A stretch of DNA of 45,643 nucleotides, from positions 1 through 45,643 of the forward strand of contig CALKEB010000043.1 of NCBI GenBank assembly GCA_938084845.1, given 5' to 3'. Made by a program: the position numbers and the translations under genes. Below are positions 26,278 through 35,190 of this stretch, piece by piece. The first letter of the stretch is position 1. Every line of letters begins with the position of its first letter. The DNA comes from an uncultured Polaribacter sp. (GTDB taxonomy: Bacteria > Bacteroidota > Bacteroidia > Flavobacteriales > Flavobacteriaceae). The notes beneath the pieces are model-generated. The model saw nothing but the letters and a program-made list of their open reading frames with translations, was not told the origin of the DNA and made no database searches.

Positions 26278-27525
26278 ATGACGACAGACTTATTTGATAG
26301 AATTAAAAAAGATAAAGGGCCATTAGGTAAATGGGCAGATAAAGCAGAAGGTTACTATGTTTTTCCAAAGCTAGAAGGCCCTATTTCCAATAGAATGTCT
26401 TTTAACGGAAAAAAAGTAGTTACTTGGAGTATCAATGATTATTTAGGTTTAGCAAATCATCCAGAAGTTTTAAAAGTAGATGGAGACGCTGCTTTAGAGC
26501 ATGGTATGGCATACCCAATGGGAGCAAGAATGATGTCTGGTCATACTCCTTATCACGAACAATTAGAAGAAGAATGTGCTGCTTTTGTAGAAAAAGAGAA
26601 AGCCTACTTATTGAATTTTGGTTATCAGGGAATCATGTCTGCTATAGACGCGTTGGTCTCTAAAAACGATGTAATTGTTTATGATATAGATACACATGCT
26701 TGTATTATAGACGGTGTTCGTTTGCATGCTGGTAAACGTTTTGTGTATCGTCATAACGATATGGAAAGTTTTGAGAAAAACATTAAACGTGCTGCTAAAA
26801 TGGCAGAGAAAACTGGAGGAGGTATTTTAGTAATTTCTGAAGGTGTTTTCGGAATGAGAGGAGAACAAGGAAGATTAAAAGAGATTGTGGCTTTTAAAAA
26901 ACAATACAACTTTAGACTTTTAGTAGACGATGCTCATGGTTTTGGAACTTTAGGAGAGGGTGGTAAAGGAACTGGTTTTGAGCAAGGCGTTCAAGATGAT
27001 ATTGATGTATATTTTGCAACATTTGCAAAATCTATGGCAGGTATTGGAGCTTTTTTGGCGGGAGATAAAGACGTAATACAGTTTTTACAATACAATTTAC
27101 GTTCACAAATGTTTGCAAAATCGTTGCCAATGGCAATGGTTAAAGGAGCATTAAAACGTTTAGATATGATGCGTACAATGCCTGAATTGAAAGAGAAATT
27201 GTGGAAAAACACCAATGCGCTTCAATCTGGATTAAGAGCTGCTGGTTTTGATTTAGGAACAACACAGACTTGTATAACTCCTGTTTTCTTAAAAGGAGAT
27301 ATACCAGAAGCAATGGCTATGGTTAATGATTTACGAGAAAATCATGGTATTTTTTGTTCTATAGTTGTTTACCCAGTAATACCAAAAGGGTTAATTATTT
27401 TAAGATTAATACCCACAGCGACGCATACGCAAGAAGATATTGATGAAACCATTACTGCTTTTTCTGCAATTAGAGAAAACTTAGAGAATGGTACTTATAA
27501 AAAAATTGCAGCTTTAATGGTGTAG
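26278..27525 (+). CDS. Alpha-oxoamine synthase, probable cysteate fatty acyltransferase of sulfonolipid synthesis
   Basis: A 415-residue fold-type I PLP enzyme of the family of serine palmitoyltransferase, KBL and AONS. Lys251 in YFATFAKSMAGIGAFLAG is the PLP lysine; LLVDDAHGFGTLGEGGKG gives the Asp-His pair that holds the cofactor; WSINDYLGLANHPEV and ARMMSGHTPYHEQLEEECA are family blocks. This type, next to a cysteine-synthase-like gene, is the enzyme shown in Flavobacterium and Alistipes to condense cysteate with a fatty acyl group, giving 3-ketocapnine, the precursor of sulfobacin-type sulfonolipids that support gliding. The alternative is serine palmitoyltransferase, making sphingolipids; the neighbour favours cysteate. 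Terminator follows. Confidence 0.85.
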   Translation: MTTDLFDRIKKDKGPLGKWADKAEGYYVFPKLEGPISNRMSFNGKKVVTWSINDYLGLANHPEVLKVDGDAALEHGMAYPMGARMMSGHTPYHEQLEEECAAFVEKEKAYLLNFGYQGIMSAIDALVSKNDVIVYDIDTHACIIDGVRLHAGKRFVYRHNDMESFEKNIKRAAKMAEKTGGGILVISEGVFGMRGEQGRLKEIVAFKKQYNFRLLVDDAHGFGTLGEGGKGTGFEQGVQDDIDVYFATFAKSMAGIGAFLAGDKDVIQFLQYNLRSQMFAKSLPMAMVKGALKRLDMMRTMPELKEKLWKNTNALQSGLRAAGFDLGTTQTCITPVFLKGDIPEAMAMVNDLRENHGIFCSIVVYPVIPKGLIILRLIPTATHTQEDIDETITAFSAIRENLENGTYKKIAALMV

Positions 27526-27544
27526 TTTTTATGAATTATAAAGT

Positions 27545-27576
27545 AAAAAGCCAAACAATATTGTTTGGCTTTTTTT
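27545..27576. terminator. Bidirectional rho-independent terminator
   Basis: A perfect 14-base-pair stem, AGCCAAACAA core (27545-27558 with 27561-27574), with A- and T-runs on the two sides. It separates the acyltransferase gene from the convergent lptD-like gene. Confidence 0.92.
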
Positions 27577-27584
27577 GTGGTAGT

Positions 27585-30269
27585 TTAAAATAACCTTCTG
27601 TCTGGTGGCTTATTTTTATCCCATTTTAAATCTGCTAGGGTAGAAGATTTTACACCAATAAAAAAGGTGTAAGAAGAGTTAGAACCAAAAGGCACCCAAT
27701 TAAAATTAAATTGCCAACTGTCTAAATCTCTTGTAAAGTTAAATCTAGAAAAAGAGAAAGCTCCATTTTTTACATCATAACCAGAAGAATACCCTACTTT
27801 CCATTTGGGAGATAATTCTATATTACCACTAAAACCGAGGGTATGGACACCAATTTCTCCAGGTGCTAAACCATTATTTCTGTAAGTAGCAGAATATACC
27901 AAGTTTAATGTCCAGGGTATTTTAGCATTATAAAGTTCAGTTTCAGTCGTTTCATTACCATCATTGTTGGTATTTGGTTGTCCTCCAAATCTATTGGTTG
28001 GGTCTATTACAGCACCCATAGTATCTGGTGGGTTATTCGCTCCATTTCCAGAATTATTTTCTGTTTCTTTTGAGCTGTCCTTTTCAAAATCTTTACTAGA
28101 AATTGAGTAATTAGCGGTTAAATTAGCGTTAGACAACCTAAGTAAATTTGGATTAAACTTGTTTATTCTGGCCCCATTTTCGTTTACTTGATATGGATCT
28201 AAACTCCCATTAAAATTTACAGCGAGTTTATCTTTAAACAATCGAGTACCTGCACTAAAAGAAACATTAGACCAACGCAAACTATCTGCAGCGATATTGT
28301 AAGAAGTATTAAAATTTAGATTATTTAAAATCATTATTTTTTCATCTTCTTCATCGCTATCAGGGTCTTTAGGTGCAACTTTAGCTTCCAAAACATTGTT
28401 TAATGATATTCCTATGGCATTACTTAAACCACCAGAAGGTGCTCCGTAAATACCATTATCAAATAGTGTATAATCTATTACATCTAAAGGATTTGCACTT
28501 TGTTGTACTTGTTGTAGATAATTGTCTCTAAAATCGGGTCTATAGGTATACGAGATTGTAGGCCTAATTGTATGTCTTATGGCTTTTAATCTCCCTTTTT
28601 TGAATGAAAAATCACCATAAATATTAGTAGATAAACTAACTCCTAAATTGTATTCTCTGTAGGATTTAAAACCTCTTAACGTATCTGTTACAATACTATT
28701 GGTGTTTTGATTGTATTGTTTCTTAATATAATCAAACTGCCAAGTTTCCTCATAATTCGCACTTGGAGAAAGCGTAAAGTACCTAAATGCTTTTATATTA
28801 GTATTAGTGCTAGTTCTGTGCTGCATTCCAGATCTAGCAGTTTCAAACATTTTAGAAGTAAAAAACTCGTCGTCTGTGGTATTTATTAAATACTGACCTT
28901 GCATATTATAATTAAAACCTAATTTTTGTATTGGATTTTTTTTCACACCATTTTTACCTGCAAATGGATATATCCTATTCATATTTAAAGTTAACGAAGG
29001 CAAAGTCATTGTAATACTTTGGGTATTAGTATTCTGCTGATGTGATGCAGTTACAGCCATATTAAATGGGGTTCCCACAAAGTTTTTATTATAGTTTATA
29101 GAGGAATTAAATGTGTTGTTTTGGGTTTGGGCAATATTAAATTGATTTAATGATTCTCTAAAAAAACGACTACTCCCTAAATTTACAGAAGCGGTGAATC
29201 TTGAGTTTGGGCTTGCTTTTTGATCTTGATTGTGAGACCACCTGATGTTGAAATTATTCGCTTTAGAATAATCATCAAAACCTCTTATTCCGTTAATATT
29301 GTTCTCAAAATTAAAGCTAAACGTTCCATTAAATCGATATCTTTTATTATAGTTAGAAGAAAATCTAACCCCCCAACTTCCGTTAGAATAAGCGTCTCCT
29401 AATACAGTTAAATCTACATAATCATTAATTGCAAAGTAGTACCCTCCATTCTGAAAACCAATACCTCTTTGGCTGCTTCCAGTATCAAAAGCAGGTATTA
29501 AAAATCCAGACATACTTTTTTCGGTCAGCGGAAAATACGCAAAAGGTAAAAATAAAGGAGTAGGTATGTCGGCTAAGACCAAATTACTTGTACCTACAAT
29601 AATTTTTTTTCCTGGTACAATTTTAGCTTTATTAGTTGTAATGTAGTAGTCAGGATTTTCTTTTTCGGAAGTTGTAAATCTAATTTTACGAATATATACT
29701 GTAGAATCATTTACTCGCTTTGTTTTTTCACCATAGGTTAACATTTCACCTTGTTGTGTTTTTAAACCATAAATGATAGCACGTTTACTTTTAAAATTAT
29801 AAATTAATGAATCTTGTTCCGACTCTTGAATGCCTTGTTTAAAATTTGGTTTTTGTACGTATCCAGTACTGTCTTTAATTCCTTTTGCAAATAAGGTGTT
29901 TTTCTTATAGTCAATGATAATTATACCTGCTTTTAAATCAATGTCTGTGTAGGTAATACTTGCTTCATTGTATAATGTTACTTTATTGTTTTTGGCGTCT
30001 TGTATGGTGTAATCTTTAGCTACATGAGTAATAAGGTCTTCTATACTTTCCTTTGGTTTAATAGAATCAATTGCAGTAGTATCTTTCTCTTTTAAAAGCG
30101 CATTATTTTTTTTAATACCTGTAACACTATCCTTTTTTTTGGTTTGTAAACTGTCTTTTTTCACAGATGGTATTACAATTTTGTTTTTTTTGGGTAGGTC
30201 TTGTGCATAACTAAACTTTATACAAAAGAAGCAAAAAAATAAAAGTAGGTATGATAGATTTGATTGCAA
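27585..30269 (-). CDS. lptD: LPS assembly outer membrane protein LptD-like
   Basis: Outer membrane barrel that inserts lipopolysaccharide into the outer leaflet, partnered by LptE. The 894-residue protein has a signal peptide (LSYLLLFFCFFCIKFSYAQ), a Lys/Thr/Ser-rich linker, an OstA-like beta-jellyroll domain (residues about 85-230, with NKVTLYNEASITYTDIDLKAG and GEMLTYGEKTKRVNDS) and a large barrel of aromatic-ended strands. The middle PTPLFLPFAYFPLTEKSMSGFLIPAF is the typical junction between jellyroll and barrel. An acidic segment (DSDEEDEK) and a Asn/Gly-rich loop lie inside the barrel. The start is TTG; there is no ATG between it and the upstream stop. Divergent from the amidase gene. 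Confidence 0.88.
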   Translation of the reverse strand: MQSNLSYLLLFFCFFCIKFSYAQDLPKKNKIVIPSVKKDSLQTKKKDSVTGIKKNNALLKEKDTTAIDSIKPKESIEDLITHVAKDYTIQDAKNNKVTLYNEASITYTDIDLKAGIIIIDYKKNTLFAKGIKDSTGYVQKPNFKQGIQESEQDSLIYNFKSKRAIIYGLKTQQGEMLTYGEKTKRVNDSTVYIRKIRFTTSEKENPDYYITTNKAKIVPGKKIIVGTSNLVLADIPTPLFLPFAYFPLTEKSMSGFLIPAFDTGSSQRGIGFQNGGYYFAINDYVDLTVLGDAYSNGSWGVRFSSNYNKRYRFNGTFSFNFENNINGIRGFDDYSKANNFNIRWSHNQDQKASPNSRFTASVNLGSSRFFRESLNQFNIAQTQNNTFNSSINYNKNFVGTPFNMAVTASHQQNTNTQSITMTLPSLTLNMNRIYPFAGKNGVKKNPIQKLGFNYNMQGQYLINTTDDEFFTSKMFETARSGMQHRTSTNTNIKAFRYFTLSPSANYEETWQFDYIKKQYNQNTNSIVTDTLRGFKSYREYNLGVSLSTNIYGDFSFKKGRLKAIRHTIRPTISYTYRPDFRDNYLQQVQQSANPLDVIDYTLFDNGIYGAPSGGLSNAIGISLNNVLEAKVAPKDPDSDEEDEKIMILNNLNFNTSYNIAADSLRWSNVSFSAGTRLFKDKLAVNFNGSLDPYQVNENGARINKFNPNLLRLSNANLTANYSISSKDFEKDSSKETENNSGNGANNPPDTMGAVIDPTNRFGGQPNTNNDGNETTETELYNAKIPWTLNLVYSATYRNNGLAPGEIGVHTLGFSGNIELSPKWKVGYSSGYDVKNGAFSFSRFNFTRDLDSWQFNFNWVPFGSNSSYTFFIGVKSSTLADLKWDKNKPPDRRLF

Positions 30270-30360
30270 TGCGATAAATACTATTTTTGTAAGTAAGTAA
30301 AAGTATGGCTCAATATTTGAAACACAAAATTAAAGATGCCAAAATTAGTTAAATTTATTG

Positions 30361-31467
30361 ATGAATTTCTTACAAATGTTCAAATTTATTCCCTCATTTA
30401 AAAAGCTCGTATTGTTTGGTTTTATGTTTCTTGCCTTTTATCCATCAATAACAAATGCACAAAAGCAATATACTATTGTATTGGACGCAGGTCATGGAGG
30501 TAAAGACCCTGGAAATCGAGGTAATGGCTATTATGAAAAACACATCGCTTTAAAAGTAACTTTAGAAGTTGGTAAATTATTAGAAAAAGAAAAGGATATT
30601 AAAATTATTTATACTCGAAAAACGGATGTTTATCCTGAATTATGGAAAAGAGGAGAGATTGCAAATAATGCAAAAGCAGATTTATTTGTTTCTATTCATT
30701 GCGATTCTTATTTGCCTAGACCAGAAGCACATGGTGCTGGAACATTTGTTTTAGGTTTAAGAGGAAATAAGAAAAATTTAGAATTTGCAAAAAGAGAGAA
30801 TGCAGGGGTATTATTAGAAGAGAATTACCAGCAACGATACAAAGGATTTAATAGCAATTCTGTAGAGTCTGTAGTAGGCCTTTCTCTATTGCAAGAAGAA
30901 AATTTAGATAAAAGTTTAGCAATAGCAAGTTTAATACAGCAAAATTTTACAAAAAAATTAAACCGTTTAGATCGTAATGTAAAACAAGATAATTTTCAAG
31001 TTTTAAGAGAAACAATAATGCCAAGCGTTTTAGTAGAGCTTGGTTTTTTAACCAATAAAAGAGAAGGTAAATATTTAAACTCAAAAAAAGGGCAATTGCA
31101 AATGGCAAATGCTATAGCAGATGCTCTTAAAAAATATGTTGCTAATTTAAAAGTTAATACGGTAGAAGCTTCTGAAGTTTCTGTTTTACCAATTAAACAG
31201 TCTAAACCTGTTATTGAATATAAAGTACAAATAGCATCTAGCAAAAGAAAGTTAGCTACAAAATCTTATAATTTTAAAGGATTAAAAAATGTACAAAGAG
31301 TAAAAGTAGGTGCTTATTATAAGTATTATTATGGTGTAACTTCCTCTTTTAAAGCAACTAATAAGCATCTGGCGTTTGCAAAAAGAAAAGGATATGCTTC
31401 TGCCTTTTTGGTGGCTTTTAAAAATGGTGAGAAATTATCTGTAAAAGAATTGAATAAAATCCCTTAA
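30361..31467 (+). CDS. N-acetylmuramoyl-L-alanine amidase with SPOR-like C-terminus
   Basis: Zinc hydrolase that cuts the amide bond between MurNAc and the stem peptide, needed for daughter-cell separation and wall turnover. From ATG at 30361 it is 368 residues: signal peptide ending near ITNAQ, an Amidase_3 domain with zinc ligands His45 (DAGHGG), Glu59 (YYEKHIAL) and His113 (SIHCDS) and catalytic Glu226 (VLVELGFLTN), then residues about 285-365 form a SPOR-like domain (YKVQIASSKRKL..., VKVGAYYKYYYGVTSS) that binds stripped peptidoglycan at division sites. A TTG one codon earlier is an alternative start. Probably cotranscribed with the MCE gene. Confidence 0.94.
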   Translation: MNFLQMFKFIPSFKKLVLFGFMFLAFYPSITNAQKQYTIVLDAGHGGKDPGNRGNGYYEKHIALKVTLEVGKLLEKEKDIKIIYTRKTDVYPELWKRGEIANNAKADLFVSIHCDSYLPRPEAHGAGTFVLGLRGNKKNLEFAKRENAGVLLEENYQQRYKGFNSNSVESVVGLSLLQEENLDKSLAIASLIQQNFTKKLNRLDRNVKQDNFQVLRETIMPSVLVELGFLTNKREGKYLNSKKGQLQMANAIADALKKYVANLKVNTVEASEVSVLPIKQSKPVIEYKVQIASSKRKLATKSYNFKGLKNVQRVKVGAYYKYYYGVTSSFKATNKHLAFAKRKGYASAFLVAFKNGEKLSVKELNKIP

Positions 31468-31521
31468 ATTTGCAGTATAGCAGTAAAAATAATACGTTAT
31501 ATTGTTATAAAAATTCTATGT

Positions 31522-32490
31522 ATGTCTAAAGAACTAAAAACAGGTGTTGTTTTATTGGTAGTGGTTGTCTCTTTTATTTGGGGATTTAATTTTTTAAAAG
31601 GCCATGATTTACTCAACGGTAAAGCTAGAGAGTTTAGAGTAGAATACTCAAAAATCGGAGGGCTAACCAAAGCAAGTTTTGTAACATTAAACGGACTTAA
31701 AGTTGGTCAGGTAAAAAAGATTGAACTGAATACTACACAAGAAAAAAGAGGGGAGTTAATTGTAACATTTACAGTTGAAAATAATTTTGAGTTTTCTAAA
31801 AAAAGTAGTGTGAAAATTTATTCTCCAAATCCACTTTCACCTTCTAATCTTGCTATTATTCCAAATTATGAAGGTGCTATTGCTATTTCTGGAGATACTT
31901 TAAGAGGAGAAATGGAAGAAAGCTTATTTACTTCTATTGGAGAGCGACTAGATCCACTTCAAACAAAAATAGAAAAGGTATTAGTAGATGCAGATACGTT
32001 GTTTAGTAACGTCAATAAAATTTTAAATGAAAAAACAATTAAAGAAATCAATACTTCTGTAGAGAATTTATCTTTAATCATAAAAAATTTAAAAATAACT
32101 GTAGCTACTGTAAATTCATTAGTTTTAGACAATCAAAATAATTTAAATGAAACACTAAAAAATACAAAAAACATTACAGCAAACTTAAATTCTATGTCAG
32201 ACAGTTTGTCTACTATAGATTTTAAAAATATTATTGCTAAAGCGGAAAATACGATAGATAATTTTAATCAATTATCACAAAAAATAAATACTTCTGAAGG
32301 ATCACTTGGAAAACTAATCAATGATGATCAACTCTATAAGAATGTAGAAGCAGCAACAAAAGAATTAGAACAATTGTTAAGAGATTTAAAAACAAACCCA
32401 AAAAGGTACGTACACTTTTCATTGTTCGGAAAAAAAGCTAAAGAATATACCCCAACTGAAAATGATAATGTAAACAATACTAAAAATTAA
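31522..32490 (+). CDS. MlaD/MCE family lipid-transport protein
   Basis: A 322-residue protein with one N-terminal membrane helix (VVLLVVVVSFIWGFNFLKG) and an MCE domain (residues about 35-125: FRVEYSKIGGLTKASFVTLNGLKVGQVKKI, NPLSPSNLAIIPNY). The remainder is a long helical region with regularly spaced Asn/Leu (about 140-300), as in MCE proteins that build periplasmic tunnels or needles. It would hold lipids between inner and outer membranes. No ATPase or permease partner (MlaF/MlaE) is next to it, which is common in Bacteroidota where they lie elsewhere. Confidence 0.9.
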   Translation: MSKELKTGVVLLVVVVSFIWGFNFLKGHDLLNGKAREFRVEYSKIGGLTKASFVTLNGLKVGQVKKIELNTTQEKRGELIVTFTVENNFEFSKKSSVKIYSPNPLSPSNLAIIPNYEGAIAISGDTLRGEMEESLFTSIGERLDPLQTKIEKVLVDADTLFSNVNKILNEKTIKEINTSVENLSLIIKNLKITVATVNSLVLDNQNNLNETLKNTKNITANLNSMSDSLSTIDFKNIIAKAENTIDNFNQLSQKINTSEGSLGKLINDDQLYKNVEAATKELEQLLRDLKTNPKRYVHFSLFGKKAKEYTPTENDNVNNTKN

Positions 32491-32512
32491 TTATTCAACT
32501 TAAAAACATACA

Positions 32513-33829
32513 ATGGGTTACTTACCAAATATATTTTTCATTATTTTATTTGTAGCAGGTATTGGTTTCTTTGTGATGAATGTCAGAAAATTATCAAGAA
32601 ACATAAAATTAGGAAAAGAGGTAGATAGAAATGACAACCGCTCTGAAAGATGGAAAAACATGGCCATGATTGCAATTGGCCAGTCTAAAATGGTAAAAAG
32701 ACCATTATCTGGATTTTTACATATTATTGTTTATTTAGGTTTTATAATCATAAACATAGAGGTACTAGAAATTATAATTGATGGTATTTTTGGAACTCAC
32801 AGAATATTTCAAGGTTACATAGGTAGTGGTGTATATGGTTTTTTAATTGGTACTTTCGAAATTTTAGCTTTACTTGTTTTTGTTACAGTTATTATTTTTT
32901 GGACCCGTAGAAATCTCTCTAATATCAAACGTTTTTTAAGTACAGAAATGCAAGGTTGGTCCAAAAAAGACGGAAATTACATCTTGTATTTCGAAATGGT
33001 ATTAATGACTCTTTTTATTGTTATGAATGCTACAGATACTCCTTTTCAAGAGGCTGGTATTGGTAATCCTATTAGTCAATTTGTAGCCCCTTTATTTAAT
33101 GGCTTTTCTGCAGCTACAATTCATACTATAGAGAGATCATCTTGGTGGGTGCACATTATTGGTATTTTGCTCTTTTTAAACTATTTGTACTATTCCAAAC
33201 ACTTACATATTTTATTAGCATTTCCGAATACGTATTTTGCTAATTTAAATCCAAAAGGACAATTCAATAATTTAGCCTCTGTAACTAATGAAGTAAAGTT
33301 AATGATGGATTCAGATGCAGACCCATATGCTACCCCCCAAGAAGGAGAAGAAGAAGATCTTCCAGAAAAATTTGGAGCTAGCGATGTAACTGATTTAAAC
33401 TGGGTACAACTTCTAAATGCATATACCTGCACAGAGTGTGGTAGATGTACTTCATCTTGTCCAGCAAATTTAACAGGAAAAAAATTATCTCCTCGTAAAA
33501 TTATGATGGATACTAGAGATCGATTGGAAGAGGTAGGAAGAAATATAGATGAAAATAAAGGGACTTTTAAAGATGATGGAAAACAGCTACTAAACGATTA
33601 TATTTCTCCAGAAGAACTATGGGCATGTACTAGTTGTAATGCGTGTTTAGAAGAATGTCCAGTAAACATAGATCCTTTATCTATTATTATGGATATGAGA
33701 AGGTATCTGGTTATGGAACAAAGTGCTGCACCACAAGAATTAAATATGATGATGACCAATGTAGAAAATAATGGTGCTCCCTGGCAATACAATCAGCAAG
33801 ACCGATTAAATTGGGCTAAAGAAGAATAG
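32513..33829 (+). CDS. Membrane-bound Fe-S protein, HdrE/HdrC-like fusion
   Basis: A 438-residue protein. Residues 1-270 hold five or six membrane helices, with histidines at helix ends (SGFLHIIVYLGFI, WWVHIIGILLFLNYLYYSKHLHIL) that could bind haem b, as in HdrE or nitrate reductase gamma. The C-terminal domain binds two 4Fe-4S clusters: CTECGRCTSSCPANLTGKKLSPR and CTSCNACLEECPVNIDPL. It probably passes electrons between a cytosolic partner and the menaquinone pool. The next gene encodes the matching CCG-domain subunit. Electron donor unknown. Confidence 0.88.
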   Translation: MGYLPNIFFIILFVAGIGFFVMNVRKLSRNIKLGKEVDRNDNRSERWKNMAMIAIGQSKMVKRPLSGFLHIIVYLGFIIINIEVLEIIIDGIFGTHRIFQGYIGSGVYGFLIGTFEILALLVFVTVIIFWTRRNLSNIKRFLSTEMQGWSKKDGNYILYFEMVLMTLFIVMNATDTPFQEAGIGNPISQFVAPLFNGFSAATIHTIERSSWWVHIIGILLFLNYLYYSKHLHILLAFPNTYFANLNPKGQFNNLASVTNEVKLMMDSDADPYATPQEGEEEDLPEKFGASDVTDLNWVQLLNAYTCTECGRCTSSCPANLTGKKLSPRKIMMDTRDRLEEVGRNIDENKGTFKDDGKQLLNDYISPEELWACTSCNACLEECPVNIDPLSIIMDMRRYLVMEQSAAPQELNMMMTNVENNGAPWQYNQQDRLNWAKEE

Positions 33830-33879
33830 GGGTTTACTACAAAGAAACATTTAGTATAAAAATATTTAAAATAGAGGAT

Positions 33880-34659
33880 ATGAACGTACCAACAATGGCG
33901 GAAATGATGGCACAAGGAAAACAACCAGAAGTGTTGTTTTGGGTTGGTGCTGCTGGAAGTTATGATGATAGAGCAAAAAAAATAAGTAGAGCTTTCGTTA
34001 AAATACTACAGCAAGCAAATGTAGATTTTGCAGTTTTAGGAACAGAAGAAACTTCTACGGGTGATGCTGCAAAAAGAGCAGGAAACGAGTTTTTGTTTCA
34101 AATGCAGGCAATGATGAATATCGAGGTTTTAAATGGATATGAAGTAAAAACAATTGTTACCTGTGATCCTCATTCTTTTAATACTTTAAAAAATGAATAT
34201 CCATCTTTAGGCGGTCGTTACAATGTATATCACCATACACAGTTTATTCAAAATTTAATAAATGAAGGGCGTTTACAAATAGACGATGCTACTTTAAAAG
34301 GAAAAAGAGTTACTTTTCATGATCCTTGTTATTTAGGAAGAGCGAATGAAGTTTACGAATCTCCTAGAGATTTAATCAAAAGGTTAGGCGTAAATTTAAC
34401 AGAAATGAAAAGAAATAAAGCTACTGCATTATGCTGTGGCGCAGGAGGTGCACAAATGTTTAAAGATGCAGAACCAGGAACTAAAGAAATTAATGTGTTA
34501 AGAACAGAAGATGCTTTAGAAACTAAACCAAATATTATTGCAACAGGCTGTCCATATTGCAATACAATGATGACCGATGGTATAAAATTTAAAGAAAAAG
34601 AAGCTGAAGTTGTTGTTAAAGATATTGCAGAATTAATTGCAGAAGCTAATAATTTATAA
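33880..34659 (+). CDS. Fe-S oxidoreductase with CCG domains (HdrB/HdrD-like)
   Basis: A 259-residue soluble protein with two cysteine-rich CCG-type domains: TCDPHSFNTLKNEYP with HDPCYLGRANEVYESPRDLI, and ALCCGAGGAQMFKDAEPG with TGCPYCNTMMTDGIKF. This is the fold that holds the non-cubane 4Fe-4S pair in heterodisulfide reductase HdrB and is shared with GlpC, LutA and GlcF. It forms a two-gene unit with the membrane Fe-S protein. Together they resemble a split HdrDE; the substrate is not known (a disulfide or a hydroxy acid are possible). Confidence 0.9.
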   Translation: MNVPTMAEMMAQGKQPEVLFWVGAAGSYDDRAKKISRAFVKILQQANVDFAVLGTEETSTGDAAKRAGNEFLFQMQAMMNIEVLNGYEVKTIVTCDPHSFNTLKNEYPSLGGRYNVYHHTQFIQNLINEGRLQIDDATLKGKRVTFHDPCYLGRANEVYESPRDLIKRLGVNLTEMKRNKATALCCGAGGAQMFKDAEPGTKEINVLRTEDALETKPNIIATGCPYCNTMMTDGIKFKEKEAEVVVKDIAELIAEANNL

Positions 34660-34677
34660 TTTTATAGTCTAAATATA

Positions 34678-35190
34678 ATGTCTGAAGATTTTAAAAATGA
34701 AGTTGTTATACAGTTACCAAATATTTCTATAATTCCATTTCAAAATATTAATAAAGCCTACATAAAGGTAATTTCTATTAATTTCTTTTTAATTTCTTTA
34801 ACCTCATTTATTGGCTTATTCTTACTACAATACTATTTATTATCTGAAGATATATTGCAATATATTATTCAACTTTATTTAGGGTTAGGAACACTTTGTA
34901 TCTTACTATATGGGTATTTCCTATTGGCATTTCCAAATAGAAAATACGCAATACGAAACAAAGATATTTCTTATAAGTATGGTTTACTTGTATTCAAAAC
35001 AACAACAGTCCCCTTTTCTAGAATACAACATGTAGAAATTGATGAGCGTCCTATTTCTAGGTTTTTTAATCTAGCTGCAATACGTATTTATACTGCTGGA
35101 GATGATAGTGACGATTTGGTGATTAAAGGCATTCAAAAGCAAAAAGCACTCGAAATTAAAGAATTTATAAGCACTACTATTAATGAATAA
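34678..35190 (+). CDS. PH domain membrane protein, YdbS-like
   Basis: A 170-residue protein with two membrane helices (residues about 33-52 and 62-83) followed by one bacterial PH-like (bPH2) domain: FPNRKYAIRNKDISYKYGLLVFKTTTVPFSRIQHVEIDERPISRFFNLAAIRIYTAG. The family is named after Bacillus YdbS; YdbS/YdbT are linked to resistance to some antimicrobials, with no known mechanism. It overlaps the next, larger paralog by 8 bases, so they are translationally coupled. Confidence 0.85.
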   Translation: MSEDFKNEVVIQLPNISIIPFQNINKAYIKVISINFFLISLTSFIGLFLLQYYLLSEDILQYIIQLYLGLGTLCILLYGYFLLAFPNRKYAIRNKDISYKYGLLVFKTTTVPFSRIQHVEIDERPISRFFNLAAIRIYTAGDDSDDLVIKGIQKQKALEIKEFISTTINE

